A stretch of DNA of 64,000 nucleotides from Platerodrilus igneus (GCA_036346225.1 JARFIW010000500.1:1364001-1428000), one strand, 5' to 3'; shown: positions 11,870 through 25,714, counted from the first letter of the stretch. Notes: generated from the letters alone by a model not told the origin. Translations and numbers: made by a program.

Positions 11870-12300
11870 AATAGGTGTATAATAGAGTAAAATTTAAATA
11901 GGATAAGAATAGAGATAGGTGTATATAGAAAAGTAGAAGTAAGTGTTTATAGAAAATAAAGCTAGGTATAGGATAAATATGGGAGATAATTAGGAATAGG
12001 TTTAGGATGAGAATAAAGAGTAAATGTAGGAAGAAAATAAGATAGGTTAAGTATGGATATTTCATATAAGATTAGTGGAGAGTTAGGAATAGAATAAGAA
12101 TAAGATAGGTATATAGAATTAGTTAGGGGGAAGTAAAGTATAGTGAAGATTAGTTAAAAATTAGGAAGAGGATAGGTATATAGGATGTATATAGGATTAG
12201 ATGGATAAGTAGGATGAAGTTAGGGATAATTTCAGTTTATAGAATTAGGTGAGAGTTAGGAATAGGATAGGGATATAGGATAGGTGTAAATATTTTTTTG
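11870..12300 (+). repeat. Purine-rich degenerate repeat before the 3' LTR
   Basis: The strand is dominated by variations of ATAGGATAAGAATAG. A matching tract (on the reverse strand) lies at the same place, between pol and 3' LTR, in Gypsy-2 at 45,095-45,260. The final AATAGGGGAAAATT at 12,425-12,438 is the likely polypurine tract. Confidence 0.6.
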
Positions 12301-12437
12301 AATTGGAGATACGGTAGGTAAGTTAGATAGATAAGGGTAGAGAGTGATAGGCAATTTTTTTGTAATTTTTTTTGGGTTAAATGCTTAATATTTGCATTCA
12401 AATAAGTGGGATTATTTGTATTCAAATAGGGGAAAAT

Positions 12438-14660
12438 TCTCATATTTAGACCAGGGTAGAAAATTAAATAATCACATCAAATAATTTTAATCACCGTGTA
12501 TAATGAATATTATTAGATAATACGCGTTATTAAAACCGTGAAGCATAAAAATTTATTAGTTTCATTAAACATAAGAGATTTAAATCATGTACAAGACGCT
12601 TTATATCAAAAGAAGCAGTATTAAAAAGCTCTGCGTGTAATGTAATTATTCCTAAACAAATGGAAATTACGTGCAAAATTTATCTTAATTAACTCTATTT
12701 CAAGTAACCGGTATTGAACAAAACGTACAGATAATAACTAATATTTAGTTAGGATTCACTAAAAATTAAAGGCTATTATTTTTAATTGAAGTTAATTGAA
12801 TCGTTAGTAACAGATAATATCTATAGAAACTTGTAAAAACCCAATAAAATGTAAATCCTAGAAGTGTTAGTTAGAAGTAGGATGTTTGAACACACCTGCG
12901 TATTTTAAAAGGCAATTTCAGTTTAATTTGTTTAGATAAACATGTCGATTCTAAGGATATTGGAAACGGTCAGATGCTTTAGCACGAAATACAAAACAGG
13001 GTTTATTTAAAAAGCTCATTCGGCGAAAATTTTGCAGATAATTAATGTTTACAAAGAATCTTGGAGAAACCGGGGCTTAATATTCACGAGAAGGTGCGAT
13101 ACGGGGTTATTTAACCCAGATAGTCCACATGGACTAAAATATAATCGATAATAAAGAATATCAATTTGCACCAATACGAACAGGTTAGAAAATGAAAGAG
13201 AAAATGCGTCAAGCAAAGACACATATAGTAAAAGGCGTGATTTAAGCAACGTCACGAGGGTCACAATTGGTTGAAAATAGGATGCAAATATCAGAGGTAG
13301 AAACAACAATTTCTGTACAAAATTAATTAGTTTTCTCGGACATGTTTTCGTGCCGTGTGAGAATTTCTGAGATTTAAATGGGGCGAGTGAAAAATTCGTA
13401 AAAATCGACGCGCGAGCGACGGAATGGGAACATAGCATGAGAAATTCTTAAGAATTGTCTGTTTTGAGGACAAAAGCGACGTGCCGGCTATTCGCTATAT
13501 ATACCGGTGGTAATATGAATTTCGATCTCTTAGACTTTTGACTATTCGATGCGTTAAAAGCTCTTACATCCGCGACTTGATTGAAGATGTTAAACAGTGC
13601 ATTTTAGTTTGATAAAATAATTTAAAGTTTGCTCGTATATTTTAGTGATTCAAAATAGTTTGTTATTTACGTGCTAACATGAATGTACTTCAGTGCACTT
13701 AGATACAAGGTAGTAAAATTTAGTATCACTGTACCAATTAGCAAAATTTACAACGACAAATGTATACACAAAAGTAGGCAGTTTTGGCGTATATTGGTGA
13801 AAGACGCATGAATTTCTTTGCTATTTTTCGGGGGTGTTAATAATTAAATGGTTCAAAAACGTGTCTGGATCCACAAAACCAGGGTCAGATATACACAGAT
13901 GAGTTCCGGAAAAGCCCAGAAACAACTTTAAATAAATGGTGATGGAGAAAATTTTAAAAGCGTTGAGAATTAGAAGCCGTAAATATAATCCTGTTGGAAT
14001 GGTGTGATTAACTAAAGGGACGATGTACATTGAAGCTACGAGTGCTGTAACCTTCAGGTAAATTATACTATTTTGTTTGACATTTTGGTGTGTGTTGAAT
14101 TACTTTATAATTGATTTACTTTAAATGGACATTAGTGAAATTGTACTAACCATAAAATTTTAATGTTAAGATGAAATTTGCTTGTTTAAGTAGAAAGGGG
14201 TATTTAGTATTGATGTTCTGGATTATTATGAAATTTTAGGTATGTCTTTGAGCTCAATTAGACGAACCTAGTTAATTAACGTAAAGGGGTGGTAGATGCT
14301 CCCTTTTTACTCTGCATATATTGTTATAGTAATTAGTAGGCATCCTACAAGGACTTTAATTCTGGATGCACGTTAAAATGATAATAAAATTAATCTTGAA
14401 ATTCTTTTTAAAACTGAATTTTATGCTGAAATTTAATTTGAAAATTTAATGTATTCTGAATATTGATGTAAATAGAGTTAACGTTGATGTTTGTGGTAGG
14501 AATGTGTTGTTTAATTTTATGAATGAGGAGGTTTATAAAATTAGGTGAGCAGCCGAGGCGAAAACAGGATCACAGCAGTTTATGACGCCCAATCGGTGGG
14601 ACTAGAATTTTTTTTGTTGAAAGGACCCAGTTCCCGCATTCACAGGAGTATATCACAGCA
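12438..14660 (+). mobile_element. Gypsy-1 3' LTR
   Basis: This is near-identical to the 5' LTR apart from scattered single-base differences and one copy, not two, of the ~48-bp repeat. It ends TATCACAGCA and runs into a short (AT)n array. The close match between LTRs implies a fairly recent insertion although pol is dead. Confidence 0.85.
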
Positions 14661-14754
14661 ATATATATATATAGTATAATACACATGTAAAATTTTTTCA
14701 TGGGATGTAGTCCAAATCAAACAACAGATTACAAATTTACTCTTTAATCAAACA

Positions 14755-14793
14755 CCTAACGTTTCGCTACATTTTTCGCACCTTTTTCAAAGG
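14755..14793 (-). ncRNA. Hammerhead-ribozyme-like motif of PLE-2
   Basis: On the reverse strand: a 3-bp stem I (CCT with AGG), a core with U at position 3 and A at position 8 (TTGAAAA for the usual CTGANGA), an imperfect stem II, then GAAACGTT with cleavage expected after GUU. The ACGT forms a 2-bp stem III typical of PLE hammerheads that work as dimers. Activity is uncertain because U17 and a mismatched stem II are unfavourable. Confidence 0.5.
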
Positions 14794-16503
14794 CTGTCTA
14801 CTCCTTGGTACACCTATCTGTAAGGGAGTAAAAAATATATCTAATACCTCGGGACTGCTGCACTGGCTGCAAACTCCGTCTCCCTAAGTATGGCAGAATC
14901 TAAACAAAACACTACTTTTGCTTACAAAAAAAACATAGCCTAAGCTATAATAATTTAAGAGCATAAAACGTCTAATAACTTCTTCAGGGGTGGGATGACC
15001 TGTATAGCTTAACACAGTAGTGTACCATTTAATGCACTAAGTCACAAACACACCAGTTCAATAAATAAACAATTGGAAGGCAAAGTATTTCTAATGTTTT
15101 CGTATTATATGTACAAGAAAAGGTGAGTACAAATAAGCATGATTCGCCTTAATTCCTTAAGAAAAGATTCAAACAGCAAAACTATATACAAACCGACTTA
15201 AACTTTCATAAGTCAAAATTTTATATACAATTAATGGAAAAAAAATTAAATTACGTTAAATTATTTACAATTAATTTAAATGCGCCGATAAGTGTCTGAG
15301 CTCATAACCTCATCAGTGTTACACTGTTTGTTAATACAAAATATGTGTACAAAGCACTTTATGCAAAGTTGCTATATTTTCAAAGTGAAATTCAATTTAG
15401 GTAACGGTCATTATAGTTCAAATTTAATTTCAAGTAAATGTGGACTGATACCGGTATTAAAATTATCTAGCAGGCATCAGGTAACTTACTAACAATTTTA
15501 AAATAGAATTAATTTAGAACGTCCCGGAATGTTTACAACATCATGAGGTAAGTTACGAATAAAGATTATTGTAGTTTACACTTTTGTTTAGATAAATTTT
15601 GTTCCAAACCCGATCAGATAAGAAAGTCATAAATACCTAATTGCATGATTTGTAGGAAAACAATATCATCTGCCTGCAACCAGCCAAACCTAGCCGCCAG
15701 CTGCGTCCTTGACTCGACTTGACCCTTGCGATGAACATGGAATTATGAAGTATCAGCAACCTTTGCTCTCCAAACTCGCACTTGTGAATTCGTCACCTGT
15801 TATTTGTTTAAATTCGAATGGTACAGCTTCCAATGAATTTCCGTTTACTCAAATCCAAATTTATGCCAACGCCATTAGATAACTGGGAAACCTCTTTCGT
15901 TCAAGACGGTACCTTAGTCATCTAATTTTTAAAATAACTACAGTTATTTGTTTCAGCCGTAACTGACAGCTAAAATTTGTAATACTTCATTAGCAAAATT
16001 TTATTTAAAAGAAATCTCACCTACCACTAGCCTGCTGTAAGTTTCGTTAAGTAAAACTTTTTTAAATCGAACTCGCTTCTTTGCACAAATTCTTCCTAAG
16101 AAGCCGATTTCTCGAATCACCATCATGTTTGCAAGTTCAACTCAACAAGAACCAGAAAACCCGAGACGACCTCTAGTATCGCCGTCGGATCTCGAATCCC
16201 TACTCCGTTCTAACTTGTTTTACCCGCAATAGAACTGTATACTACCATAGATGTGTACGCTACGTAATTAGGATTGCCTACCTATAATGATATTAGCAGG
16301 ATTTTACACTGCTACAAGGCTAAAAGGGAAAAATAAAATTCGAAATTAGCAAGAAATACATAACCTGTCGCTAACTACTTACTTTGATCAACTAGATTAA
16401 AGGAGATTGAAAACAAATTACCAAACGATTCACATAATAAATGTGGGTCAAAAATTAAAACATTAAATAATTGCCTGAAGGGCACGTCATGCCTCGATGG
16501 CGG

Positions 16504-17520
16504 TTAAAACAGAAAGACAAAATTGAAAGCAGAGTAGATATTATGAACTCTATCAACATTCATCTTCTTATTGATAAGATTATTTTCTCTATTAATGTAA
16601 AAAGACTCAATGAATAGCCTAGTTTTAGAATTGGTTTCGTTGTCCAAAATGATGGTGTCGTCGAACAATGGTGTATGACTGGTTGCAGAAACGTGAGAAG
16701 ACAATGCGCATTTAGTGGAGTTTTTCTGCAATCACTCCTGTGATGGGTTAAGTAACTCTTAAGCCACTGGCTGGTCTGACCAATGTAACTATTGTTACAA
16801 CTGCACGTGATCTTGTAAACAACGTTACTGTTTAACAGTTTCGGAGTACGATCCTTTAATTTCGTAAACAAATTCTGGATGGAGTAATTGTACTCGTAAA
16901 CGATAGCAATCTTAGGTTGTTTAAATAATCGTACTAAAATTGGAGATAACTTCTGTATATAAGGAAGCTTCTTGTACGCAATATCTATTTCTGTAGCGTT
17001 TACTTTTAAGAAGTTGCTATAAATCAATCTATGTAACATTCCCTTTGGGTAACCGTTGTTCACTAAAGTGTCAATCGATAATTTCTTATTTTTTTCTATG
17101 AACTGTGGGTCTGATATATGCTCGATTCGGTATCGTAGGGCCTTAACAGTGTTCACCTTATGTTGAAAGGAATGGTTAGAGTGGAAATTTAAATATCTGC
17201 CAGAATTTGTTGGTTTAGTATACCAATCAAATAATAGATGATTAAAAGTATCTCTGATGACCAAAACATCCAAAAAAGGTAATTTACCATCTACTTCAAT
17301 TTCAAAAGTGAACTGAAGGTAGGTGTTCATTAAAATCATTAAACGTTGTTAAAGTTTGGTCAACATATTGTGCTGGCAATGAACAAATGATATCGTCCAC
17401 GTACTTTACCAAGAAAGACATCTCATACGGTAGTCTCGGTAGGACACTAGACAGTAAATTGTCCATAATCATTTGAGTGATTACTGGTGATAGAGGTGAC
17501 TGCATTGAAGTTCCAAGTGA
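16504..17520 (-). pseudogene. PLE-2 reverse transcriptase with GIY-YIG endonuclease
   Basis: PLEs copy their RNA with a telomerase-related RT and cut target DNA with a GIY-YIG nuclease. From 17,520 leftward: QSPLSPVITQMIMDNLL, FLVKYVDDIICS (the YVDD catalytic pair), then in the next frame LPFLDVLVIRD, WYTKPTNSGRYLNFHSNHSF, a linker, and NVVYKITCSCNNSYIGQTSQWL, the GIY-YIG core with its two Cys. A frameshift near 16,700 moves into the frame holding the C-terminal RLFIESFYI with the conserved Glu. The start of the RT is missing and there are at least two frame changes, so the copy is defective, but the key residues are intact. Confidence 0.88.
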
Positions 17521-17585
17521 AAAATTTTTACATGTGTATTATACTATAAGTCTGACCACTCCATTAATTATTAATGTATATATTA

Positions 17586-19454
17586 TGCTGTGATAAGGGG
17601 TTGCTTAAGGGTGCACGTTATAGTAAAGGTCGTTCGGGAATGAGTAATTAGAATAGTCATCAGAAAACTGCACTTATTTAAGGAGATAATTAAGAAATAG
17701 ACATAGTTTGTAGATAGTGAGTAGTCAACACCCTGTATATAGAGTAGAGATAGTTTTGGGCGACGCAGGTAAACATAGGAAGACGCATAGTTGGCGTAGG
17801 AATGAGAAGTACATGTATTAAAGTAGATAGTAAATATTAAATACTCTGTAGATAAAGTTTAGTTAATTTAGGTAAAACAAATAAGGATATTTTCAGTGGA
17901 AGCACGCGTAATAAATGATAAAGTGTAATTAGACACGCATTAAGAAAAAGAGTTCCAGACAATTAAAGTAATACGGATATAGAAATAAAGTTTCAGGTAG
18001 TTAATATAAATGCATACAAAGATCTAATCATTTGATAAGAGAAAGGATTAAAAATTGCGTGAATCACATGTAAACATGGAAATTTAAACTCGGGTTGCAT
18101 CAGTTGTTTATAGAAAAGCAAGTAATCTATCAAAATATAGCATGGTGATATGAAAGACAGCTGTGGACAGGTGGTGATTATGAGGAATCGCAGAGCATTG
18201 CATCAGAAACTGCTCAATATGTAATTATTTGATTGGTCAGAGACAAGCGACGAGTTCTAGACCAAACCCACGCATGGAGAGGGAATTCGAGATTATATTA
18301 GCAAGCACCTTGATGGGAAAGTCAGTTTTGAACTCAATGAAGGCCGAAGTGCATTGCCATTAAATAAAGTAATACGCAACAAGTATAAAAGTGAGAAATA
18401 TTATGAGTGCTAATATGAAGATAATTACCGTTTAAACGTAAGTACGTTTTTAATGAATTTATTGTAAACTAAGACATAAAAATAATAGGGTTTCGAGGTC
18501 TGAGGGAAATAGACTAGGATTCAGATTTTAAGAAAAAAATACAGTAATACAATTTAAATGTCAAGGGAAAAGGAAGAATAATACAATCTTGAAGTACAGG
18601 GGTGAAACAAACTACTATTTTAAGTCTGGGGCAAGAATGATAAAAGTCTAAGTTTGAAGAATTGAATCAATTGGGGTATAAAATTTAATAATGGTGGTGA
18701 TCCATAGTGTAATAATTTGAATGGAATACAGTATTGAGGAAGATCATTTTTATTAGAAGCATCGATGTGAAAAAGATAAAACCAGGTCAGATTTTCAGTT
18801 ATAAGACATTTGTTTTTCTATATGGATTTTATTTTATTTTAATATTGAATTTGCTAAATAAGAAATGCTTGTGAAAAGTCAACAAAAGAAGTTGCATACG
18901 TATTGAATGAGTAATAGAAAACAGGTTTAGAATATTCTACATTTGTTGGTAAAGATCATAAATTTTGGTGACTTTGGGTTTTGAGTAAATGATTGTTAAT
19001 AAATGAGATTTATAAAATTAACTGATTGAAAAGTGTATTTCGAATAATTTCAAAAGCTGTATATAACATATTGGTTTCATTATATAAAATCTAAATTTAC
19101 TGAATTTTATAATTGCAAATAAATGCTAGCCGAGGTCATAAGATTTAAATAGTACAAAAGGCGGAGCCACCAGTTGAGCAGGAAAGTGATAACGTCGCAA
19201 GGCGGTAACGTATCGAATTTTGCCATTGGTAGATAGAGTTGTTTACAGATAAAGTCCAGTTGATAGCAATATTAAGAAAACAGCTGGAGTAGGAAATAAT
19301 TACACTTAATCGTGAATATTAAAATGGTGGTCCAATAATTTAGTGTACGTAGAAAATAAATAATGCAGCACAAAGTCGGGGCATGATAATTATTCCAATA
19401 GCATAGCAATAAAGAAGCAGCCCAACGAAGGGGTTTGAGTATCCAATATTATAG

Positions 19455-19456
<2 letters not shown>
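17586..19456 (+). mobile_element. Solo LTR related to Gypsy-2
   Basis: About 1.87 kb starting TGCTGTGATAAGGGG and ending TATTATAGCA, homologous along its length to the LTRs at 43,129-44,947 and 48,364-50,184 but in the opposite orientation. No internal retroelement region adjoins it. It lies between the PLE-2 end and a long TA array. The last ~60 bases contain CATAGCAATAAAG then CAGCCCAACGAAGGGG, a degenerate LTR/PBS junction. Unequal recombination between two LTRs is the usual origin. Confidence 0.8.

Positions 19457-19499
<43 letters not shown>
19457..19499. repeat. (TA)n microsatellite
   Basis: A pure TA array between the solo LTR end and the fold-back mariner terminus. Confidence 0.95.
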
Positions 19500-19505
<6 letters not shown>

Positions 19506-20269
19506 CAGGGTGTCCCAACGCATCCGAAACGCTCGATTACTGCTTAATGGTAACGTTTAGCGAAAAAACTTTCAAATAAATGTTATGTATATTCAAAATG
19601 GCTACAACGTAAAATTAATTAGTGTTATACAGGGTGTTCAATAAAAAGTTATATACCAAAGTTATGTTTTTTAAATGGAACACCCAGTATTTTATTACAA
19701 ATTCTGATTTCTCGTATTAAACTAAGGTAACTTTTATCAGGATTACCTATACCTAAATCTCATAGTTGTTGAGATATTCAACTTTTTTCAAAATCGCATG
19801 ATTCATTAAAAAATTTTGTAACACCATGATTTAGATGATGCTGAACATTTAACTTTTGTAGGGGAATAGTATAAACTTGTAGTTAATGGAAACATAACAC
19901 TAGTTATGAAAATAATATACAGGGTTTATTAAACAATTATTAAACAATTAATGCCATTAAGTCGCTTATTTCAAATGGAACACCCTGTATATTTTCAAGT
20001 AGTAAAATGCAGAATTAAATTCTCTATTCAATAATATAAGGTAACCCTATATTCATATTCAACCGTTTCCGAGTTATTAGCGAATAATTAAAAATGTTGG
20101 TACATAATTCTAAAGTTGAGTATAATTTACTTTGATCACAGGCGGCGGCGCGTTGCCTACCAAATAATATTAACTATTTGACTTCGTTGCAACAGCAACC
20201 ATGTTTAAGTTTTGTTTTTGTTGTTTATCAGTTTTGTATCTGTGTTGTTGTGAGGTGAACATTTGTAAA

Positions 20270-20500
20270 ATGAAAACCTATAGTCTTAACGCAAGGATTG
20301 ATATGATGTTGGTAGTTGGCGAAGCTGAAGAAAAATTGTCTATTAGCTACAAGAATTTACGCTCAAAAATTTCCTAATCGAATGCATCGTAATAGAGCTG
20401 TGTTTGAAAGATTATTGCAACGCTTTAGAAGTACTGGTAATGTTGAATGTGAAAAAACTCAAAAAAATCATTGTTATGGAATGTTGCTTTATCACTGAAC
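20270..20500 (+). pseudogene. Mariner-like transposase N-terminus, left arm
   Basis: From the ATG at 20,270 the reading MKTYSLNARIDMMLVVGEAEE continues, after one frame change, as NCLLATRIYAQKFPNRMHRN and FERLLQRFRSTGNV. This is the N-terminal helix-turn-helix region of the insect mariner-like transposases with PPRSPD-type cores. It runs into the palindrome centre, so no catalytic part follows. Confidence 0.7.
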
Positions 20501-20963
20501 AAAACAAAATTCAAAAAATTATCATCTTCTCCGATTTGATCCATTACCCATAATCCAAAATTTATTCTGCTTTGAAAATCCCCATTCTTAAGCTCTTGGT
20601 GAAGCTAAATTTTATATGGGTGAAATTTGTTGGCTTTTAGTATTTTTGAAACACTAGGTTTACTCAATCCGATTGTTTGACTGGTTTTACGCAAACTAGT
20701 ATTACGATTTTCTACTACAAATTCCAATACCAATAATTGATTTCCTTCACTATTAGTAACATGCTTTACTTGTTGAGTTTTTTAATATTAACATTACCAG
20801 TACTTCTATAGCGCTGCAATAATCTTTCAAATGCAGCTCTATTAGGATGCATTCAATTAGAAAATTTCTGAACATAAATTCTTGAAGCTAATAGACAATT
20901 TTCTTCAGCTTCGCCAACTACGAATATCATATCAATCCTTTCGCTAAGACTATAGGTTTTCAT
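20440..20963 (-). pseudogene. Mariner-like transposase N-terminal half, right arm
   Basis: This is the inverted partner of the left-arm fragment and is longer. From 20,963 leftward: GEAEENCLLASRIYVQKF, ERLLQRYRSTGNVN, then in shifted frames NSEGNQLLVLEFVVENRNTS, SQTIGLSKPSVSKILKANKF, and finally LFSDKATFHNN, the first catalytic Asp region. It stops at the palindrome centre, so the second and third catalytic residues are absent. Frame changes and stops show it is inactive. The same arm appears again at about 24,520-25,000 inside the corrupted duplicate. Confidence 0.7.
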
Positions 20964-21309
20964 TTTACAAATGTTCACCTCACAACAACACAAACACAAA
21001 ACTGATAAACAACAAAAACAAAAGTTAAACATGGTTGCTGTTGCAACGAAGTCAAATAGTTAATATAAATTTGGTAGGCTGCGCGCCGCGCCGCCTGTGA
21101 CCAAAGTAAATTACCCAACTTTAGAATTATGTACCAACATTTTTAATTATTCGCTAATAACTCGGAAACGGTTGAAGAATATAGGGTAACCTAATATTGT
21201 TTAATGGAGAATTTAATTCTGCATTTTACGACTTGAAAATATACAGGGTGTTCCATTTGAAATAAGCGACTTACTTGCATTAATTGTTTAATAAACGGAG
21301 AACTATGCA

Positions 21310-24300
21310 TTTAACTGTTTATTTCACTATTTGTAACATTACTGAAGTTATATTTCCTAAAAATAAATTTCAGTTTTAAATAATGGTACAAAATTTGAAT
21401 AATCTGATTTAAGAAGTTGAAATTCATACTTAGTTTAGTTAGGTAATCCTATAAAATACCTATTAATCTAATAATTTGTATAAAATCTGGTGTAATTTTA
21501 ATTTTCTTGATTGGTTTTATTGACCGATTAGTAATTAGGCTTAAAGTTTACCTTTTTGAGAATAGTTATGGAAATTTAATCTCCGAATGTTGGTTAGTAT
21601 ACCATCAATAATAGTGTAAAATATTTATACAAAAATAAAAGTAATTTCATTATTAATTTAAAATGAACTGAAGGTAGTGTTTAAATCTAACTTAAAATTT
21701 GTAAAATGTGTCAAATGATTAAATGTATTTCCAGATTTTAACCTAAATCTCGACTACTGTAGAATTAAAGAAATTTCATAATCATTTATGTTTACTGTAT
21801 GGTACTTTAAAATTATCCAATAAAAATTTTACAATTTACTAAACTGACCATATTAATTATAATTAAAATTATTTGAATAAGGGGTAGTTAGGTTGATTAA
21901 TAAAGGATGTTCGGGAATAAATTACAATGGGTATGAAAACTTTTGATTTAAGTAGATATTAGAATAGATAGTTTTATTGAGCTTACTTGTCAATTGGTGT
22001 TTTGGATGAGTAAAATAGGAATGCTGTAATTGCTTTTAATGTAAATTGTAATTAAATAATTAGATTTTCTTTTAAACTTGATAATTTAGGTAAAACAAAT
22101 AAGTTTTTCAATGGAGTCACGTAATAATGTAAATGTATTAAAATGTTAATAGGATTTGAATTAAATAATTGATATAAAATAAATTTAGATTAATTTAATA
22201 TACAAATTTAGTAACATTTTCAAGAATTATTAATTTGAATATGTTCAAATGGTTTTTAATGTTTTGTATAGTTGTTATAAAATATATAAATTTGAATATA
22301 CATAGTATATGAAAGACGCGTGGAATGGTTGTTTAGTACAAGATTATAGAAACTGTAATATGTAATTAGATTGGTATAGCTTCAGATTTCTACTTAAACC
22401 ACGATGAGAGAATCGAGTTAATTTCAACATTGTGGAATTTTTTGAACTAATGAAGCCGAACTACATTAAATAAATTAGAAAAGTTAAATAGAAATATTAT
22501 GTTAATATGAAATACTATTGATCAAAATGGTATTTAATGATTTTAGTACTAAACATTAAAAATAGGTTTCGGTAAGAAAAGATGTTTGAAATTTTAAAAA
22601 AAGCAGAATAAGATTTAAAGTCTTGGGATAAGAAAATATACATTTGAAGTACGTGACAACACATTTTAAGTTTGTGCCAAATTAAAATTAGTTGAAGAAT
22701 TGAATCATGGGGTAAAAATTTAAAATTGTAGTGAACATAAAATATTTGATGGAAACAGTTTTAGGTGATATTTTATTAGAAGTAGGATGTGAAAAATAAA
22801 ATCAATTAGTTGTAAAATTTATGATATTCATTGGTTTTTTTTATTTTAATATTGAATTTGCTAAATAAGAAATGCTTGTAAAGTCTACAAAAGTATTGAT
22901 ATTGAATGAAGGAAAACATGTTAGAACTTTTAATTTGTTGTAAATATAAATTTAAGTGATTTAGGTATGTAAATTTGGTATTAAATAGATTTATAAAATT
23001 AACGATTAAATGTTTATCGATAATTTAAAACATATATAACATATGAACTAATTTAGTAATCTAAATTTATTTTTATATTGAAATAAATTTTACAGTATAA
23101 GTTTAAATAGAAAATTGCGTAGCCACATTGGGGCCAAATGTTCTCCAAGGGGTAACTATCTAATTTGCATTGATAGATGATTATTTACATAAATACCTTT
23201 CAATATTAAGTAAAACTGTATGAAAAATTACATTGTCGTAATTTAAAATGGTAGTTCCAAAATTTATGTAGTGAAAAAATTATAATAAATGAAAATTGTA
23301 ATTATTTAATAACATACATTAACAAGGTCTGAAGGGTTTATGATAATATAATCAATAGCTAATAATCCATATTATATAAAATACATATAAAATAACTTAG
23401 CTAAAATAAAAAACTATATGTATGGTTTTAATACTAATACAAAATGATTTTAATGTTAATAGGATTAATGATTTAAAGTATAATTAAAGTATTTTATTAT
23501 ATAATTTGTAATATGTTTTTCAAGAATGATATAAATAAGTAAAATTAAGTTTTTAGTTGAAAAGTTATAAAATTCATTCACATAGAGTTATATTTAAAAT
23601 AAAATTTTAACTGATTGTTAGAACTTTATTACTTTATTAGTACTACTACAGATAAAAGTTAACAATATATGATTAGTTTCTTCTATTCACTAATAAAAGT
23701 CTTTTTATTAAGAGTATTTTAACCTTATAACCTTTAACAAAAAAATTATCATATTTTGAATATATTATAATTTTTCAAAACCATTATCTATAATAAAAAT
23801 AATTTTGTATTTATTTAACCTTCATTTGAATAGTGTCTGACAATTTTAATTGCTGAAATCGTGAAAAAGCAAATAAATTATAAAATTTGGAATTCAAAAT
23901 AAACATATTTGATTAATAATAATATAAGTATTAATAAAAATTTTCTAAATTTCTTAAACAATACCATTAAATCTGTATAAATTTTCAAAGTTTACAATCA
24001 CTGTTAATTTCAAATTAACATTCAAGAATTCTTTAAGAAATTCTTTATTATCAAATAAAAATAAAATAACCTATTATTTCATTATTCATACCTATCAATT
24101 ATTAGCTTGAAATTTTATTCTAATAAACTTTGGTACATAATTCTAAATGTTGAGTATAATTTACTTTGATGCACAACGGCAAACGTTGCCTACCAAATAG
24201 ATATTAACTATTATGACTGTCAAATTAGCAACAACATATGCCATGTTTACAGTTTTGTAATATTTGATTGTTTATCATAGTTTTGATTCTGTGTTGTAGT

Positions 24301-25333
24301 AGTGAACATTTGTAAAATGAAAACCTATTAGTCTTAACCAAGAAAAATATGATGTTGATGGCGAAGCTGAAGAAAAATTGTCTATTACTACCAACACTTT
24401 TATGCAAAAAATTCTCTAATCATGAATGCTAAACAGAATTATTAATTAAGTTTCAAAGATTGTTGCAACCTTTGAAACTGTAATTTGAATTTGAAAACTC
24501 ATTAAACACATCAAATTGTTATGGAATTGCTTATCACTGAAAAACAAAATTCAAAAATTATCATCTTTCGATTTGATCCATTACCAAATCCAAAATTTAT
24601 TCTGCTTTGAAAATCCCATTCTTAAGCTCTTGGTGAAGCTAAATTTTATATGGGTGAAATTTTGCTTTAGTATTTTGAAACACTAGGTTTACTCAATCCG
24701 ATTGATATTGACTGGTTTATAAGAAGTTAAACTAGTATTACGATTTTCTACTACAAATTCCAATACCAATAATTGATTTCCTTCACTATTAGTAACATGC
24801 TTATGTTGAGTTTTTAATATTAACATTACCAGTACTTCTATAGCGCTGCAATAATCTTTCAAATGCAGCTCTATTAGGATGCATTCAATTAGAAAATTTC
24901 TGAACATAAATTCTTGAAGCTAATAGACAATTTTCTTCAGCTTCGCCAACTACGAATATCATATCAATCCTTTCGCTAAGACTATAGGTTTCATTTTACA
25001 AATGTTCACCTCACAACAACACAAACACAAAACTGATAAACAACTAAAACAAAGTTAAACATGGTTGCTGTTGCAACGAAGTCAAATAGTTAATATATAA
25101 TTTGGTAGGCTGGACGCGCCTTGACCAAAGTAAATTACCCAACTTTAGAATTATGTACCAACATTTTTAATTATTCGCTAATAACTCGGAAACGGTTGAA
25201 GAATATAGGGTAACCTAATATTGTTTAATGGAGAATTTAATTCTGCATTTTACGACTTGAAAATATACAGGGTGTTCCATTTGAAATAAGCGACTTACTT
25301 GCATTAATTGTTTAATAAACGGAGAACTATGCA
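21310..25333. repeat. Corrupted direct copy of ~16,830-21,309
   Basis: Landmarks in order match the preceding 4.5 kb: PLE-2 pieces (21,440-21,690), the solo LTR (from ~21,890 to ~23,350), then the fold-back mariner (24,130-25,333). The left three quarters are full of small deletions and AT-rich substitutions, while 24,600-25,333 is almost identical to 20,570-21,309. Both copies end at the same string GGAGAACTATGCA. The TA array is nearly lost. The uneven error profile looks more like a poor-quality assembled duplicate than normal ageing, though a real old duplication is possible. Confidence 0.7.
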
Positions 25334-25714
25334 ATGAACACCCTGTATATTATTTTCATAACTAGTGTTATGTTTCCATTAACTACAAGTTTATACTATT
25401 CCCCTCAAAAGTTAAATTTAGCATTATCTAAATCATGGTGTTACAAAAATTTTAATGAATCATGCGATTTTGAAAAAGTTGAATATCTCAACAACTATGA
25501 GATTTAGGTATAGGTAATCCTGATAAAAGTTACCTTAGTTTAATACGTATGAAATCAGAATTTGTATAATTACTGTGTTCCATTTAAAACATAACTTTGG
25601 ATATACTTTTTATTGAACACCCTGTAACACTAATTAATTTTACGTTGTAGCCATTTGAGATACATAACATTTTTGAAAGTTTTTCGAAACTACCATTAGT
25701 AATGATGCGTTCCC

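Larger units (their letters stand above)
14671..17547 (-). mobile_element. Penelope-like element PLE-2
   Basis: An endonuclease-positive PLE on the reverse strand. Its ends are a 27-28-bp inverted repeat with one mismatch (14,671-14,698 and 17,519-17,547). The coding part at 16,504-17,520 starts inside the RT, so the 5' end is truncated. A hammerhead-like motif lies at 14,755-14,793 near the 3' end. The ~1.7 kb between (14,800-16,490) shows no gene I recognise and may be 3' UTR or an unrelated insert. The left end meets a TA array beside the Gypsy-1 LTR. Confidence 0.75.

Noticed and set aside
23400..24100. Unique AT-rich sequence possibly from a different element
   Set aside because: Order with its neighbours fits the corrupted copy of ~19,400-20,090, though the match is weak here.
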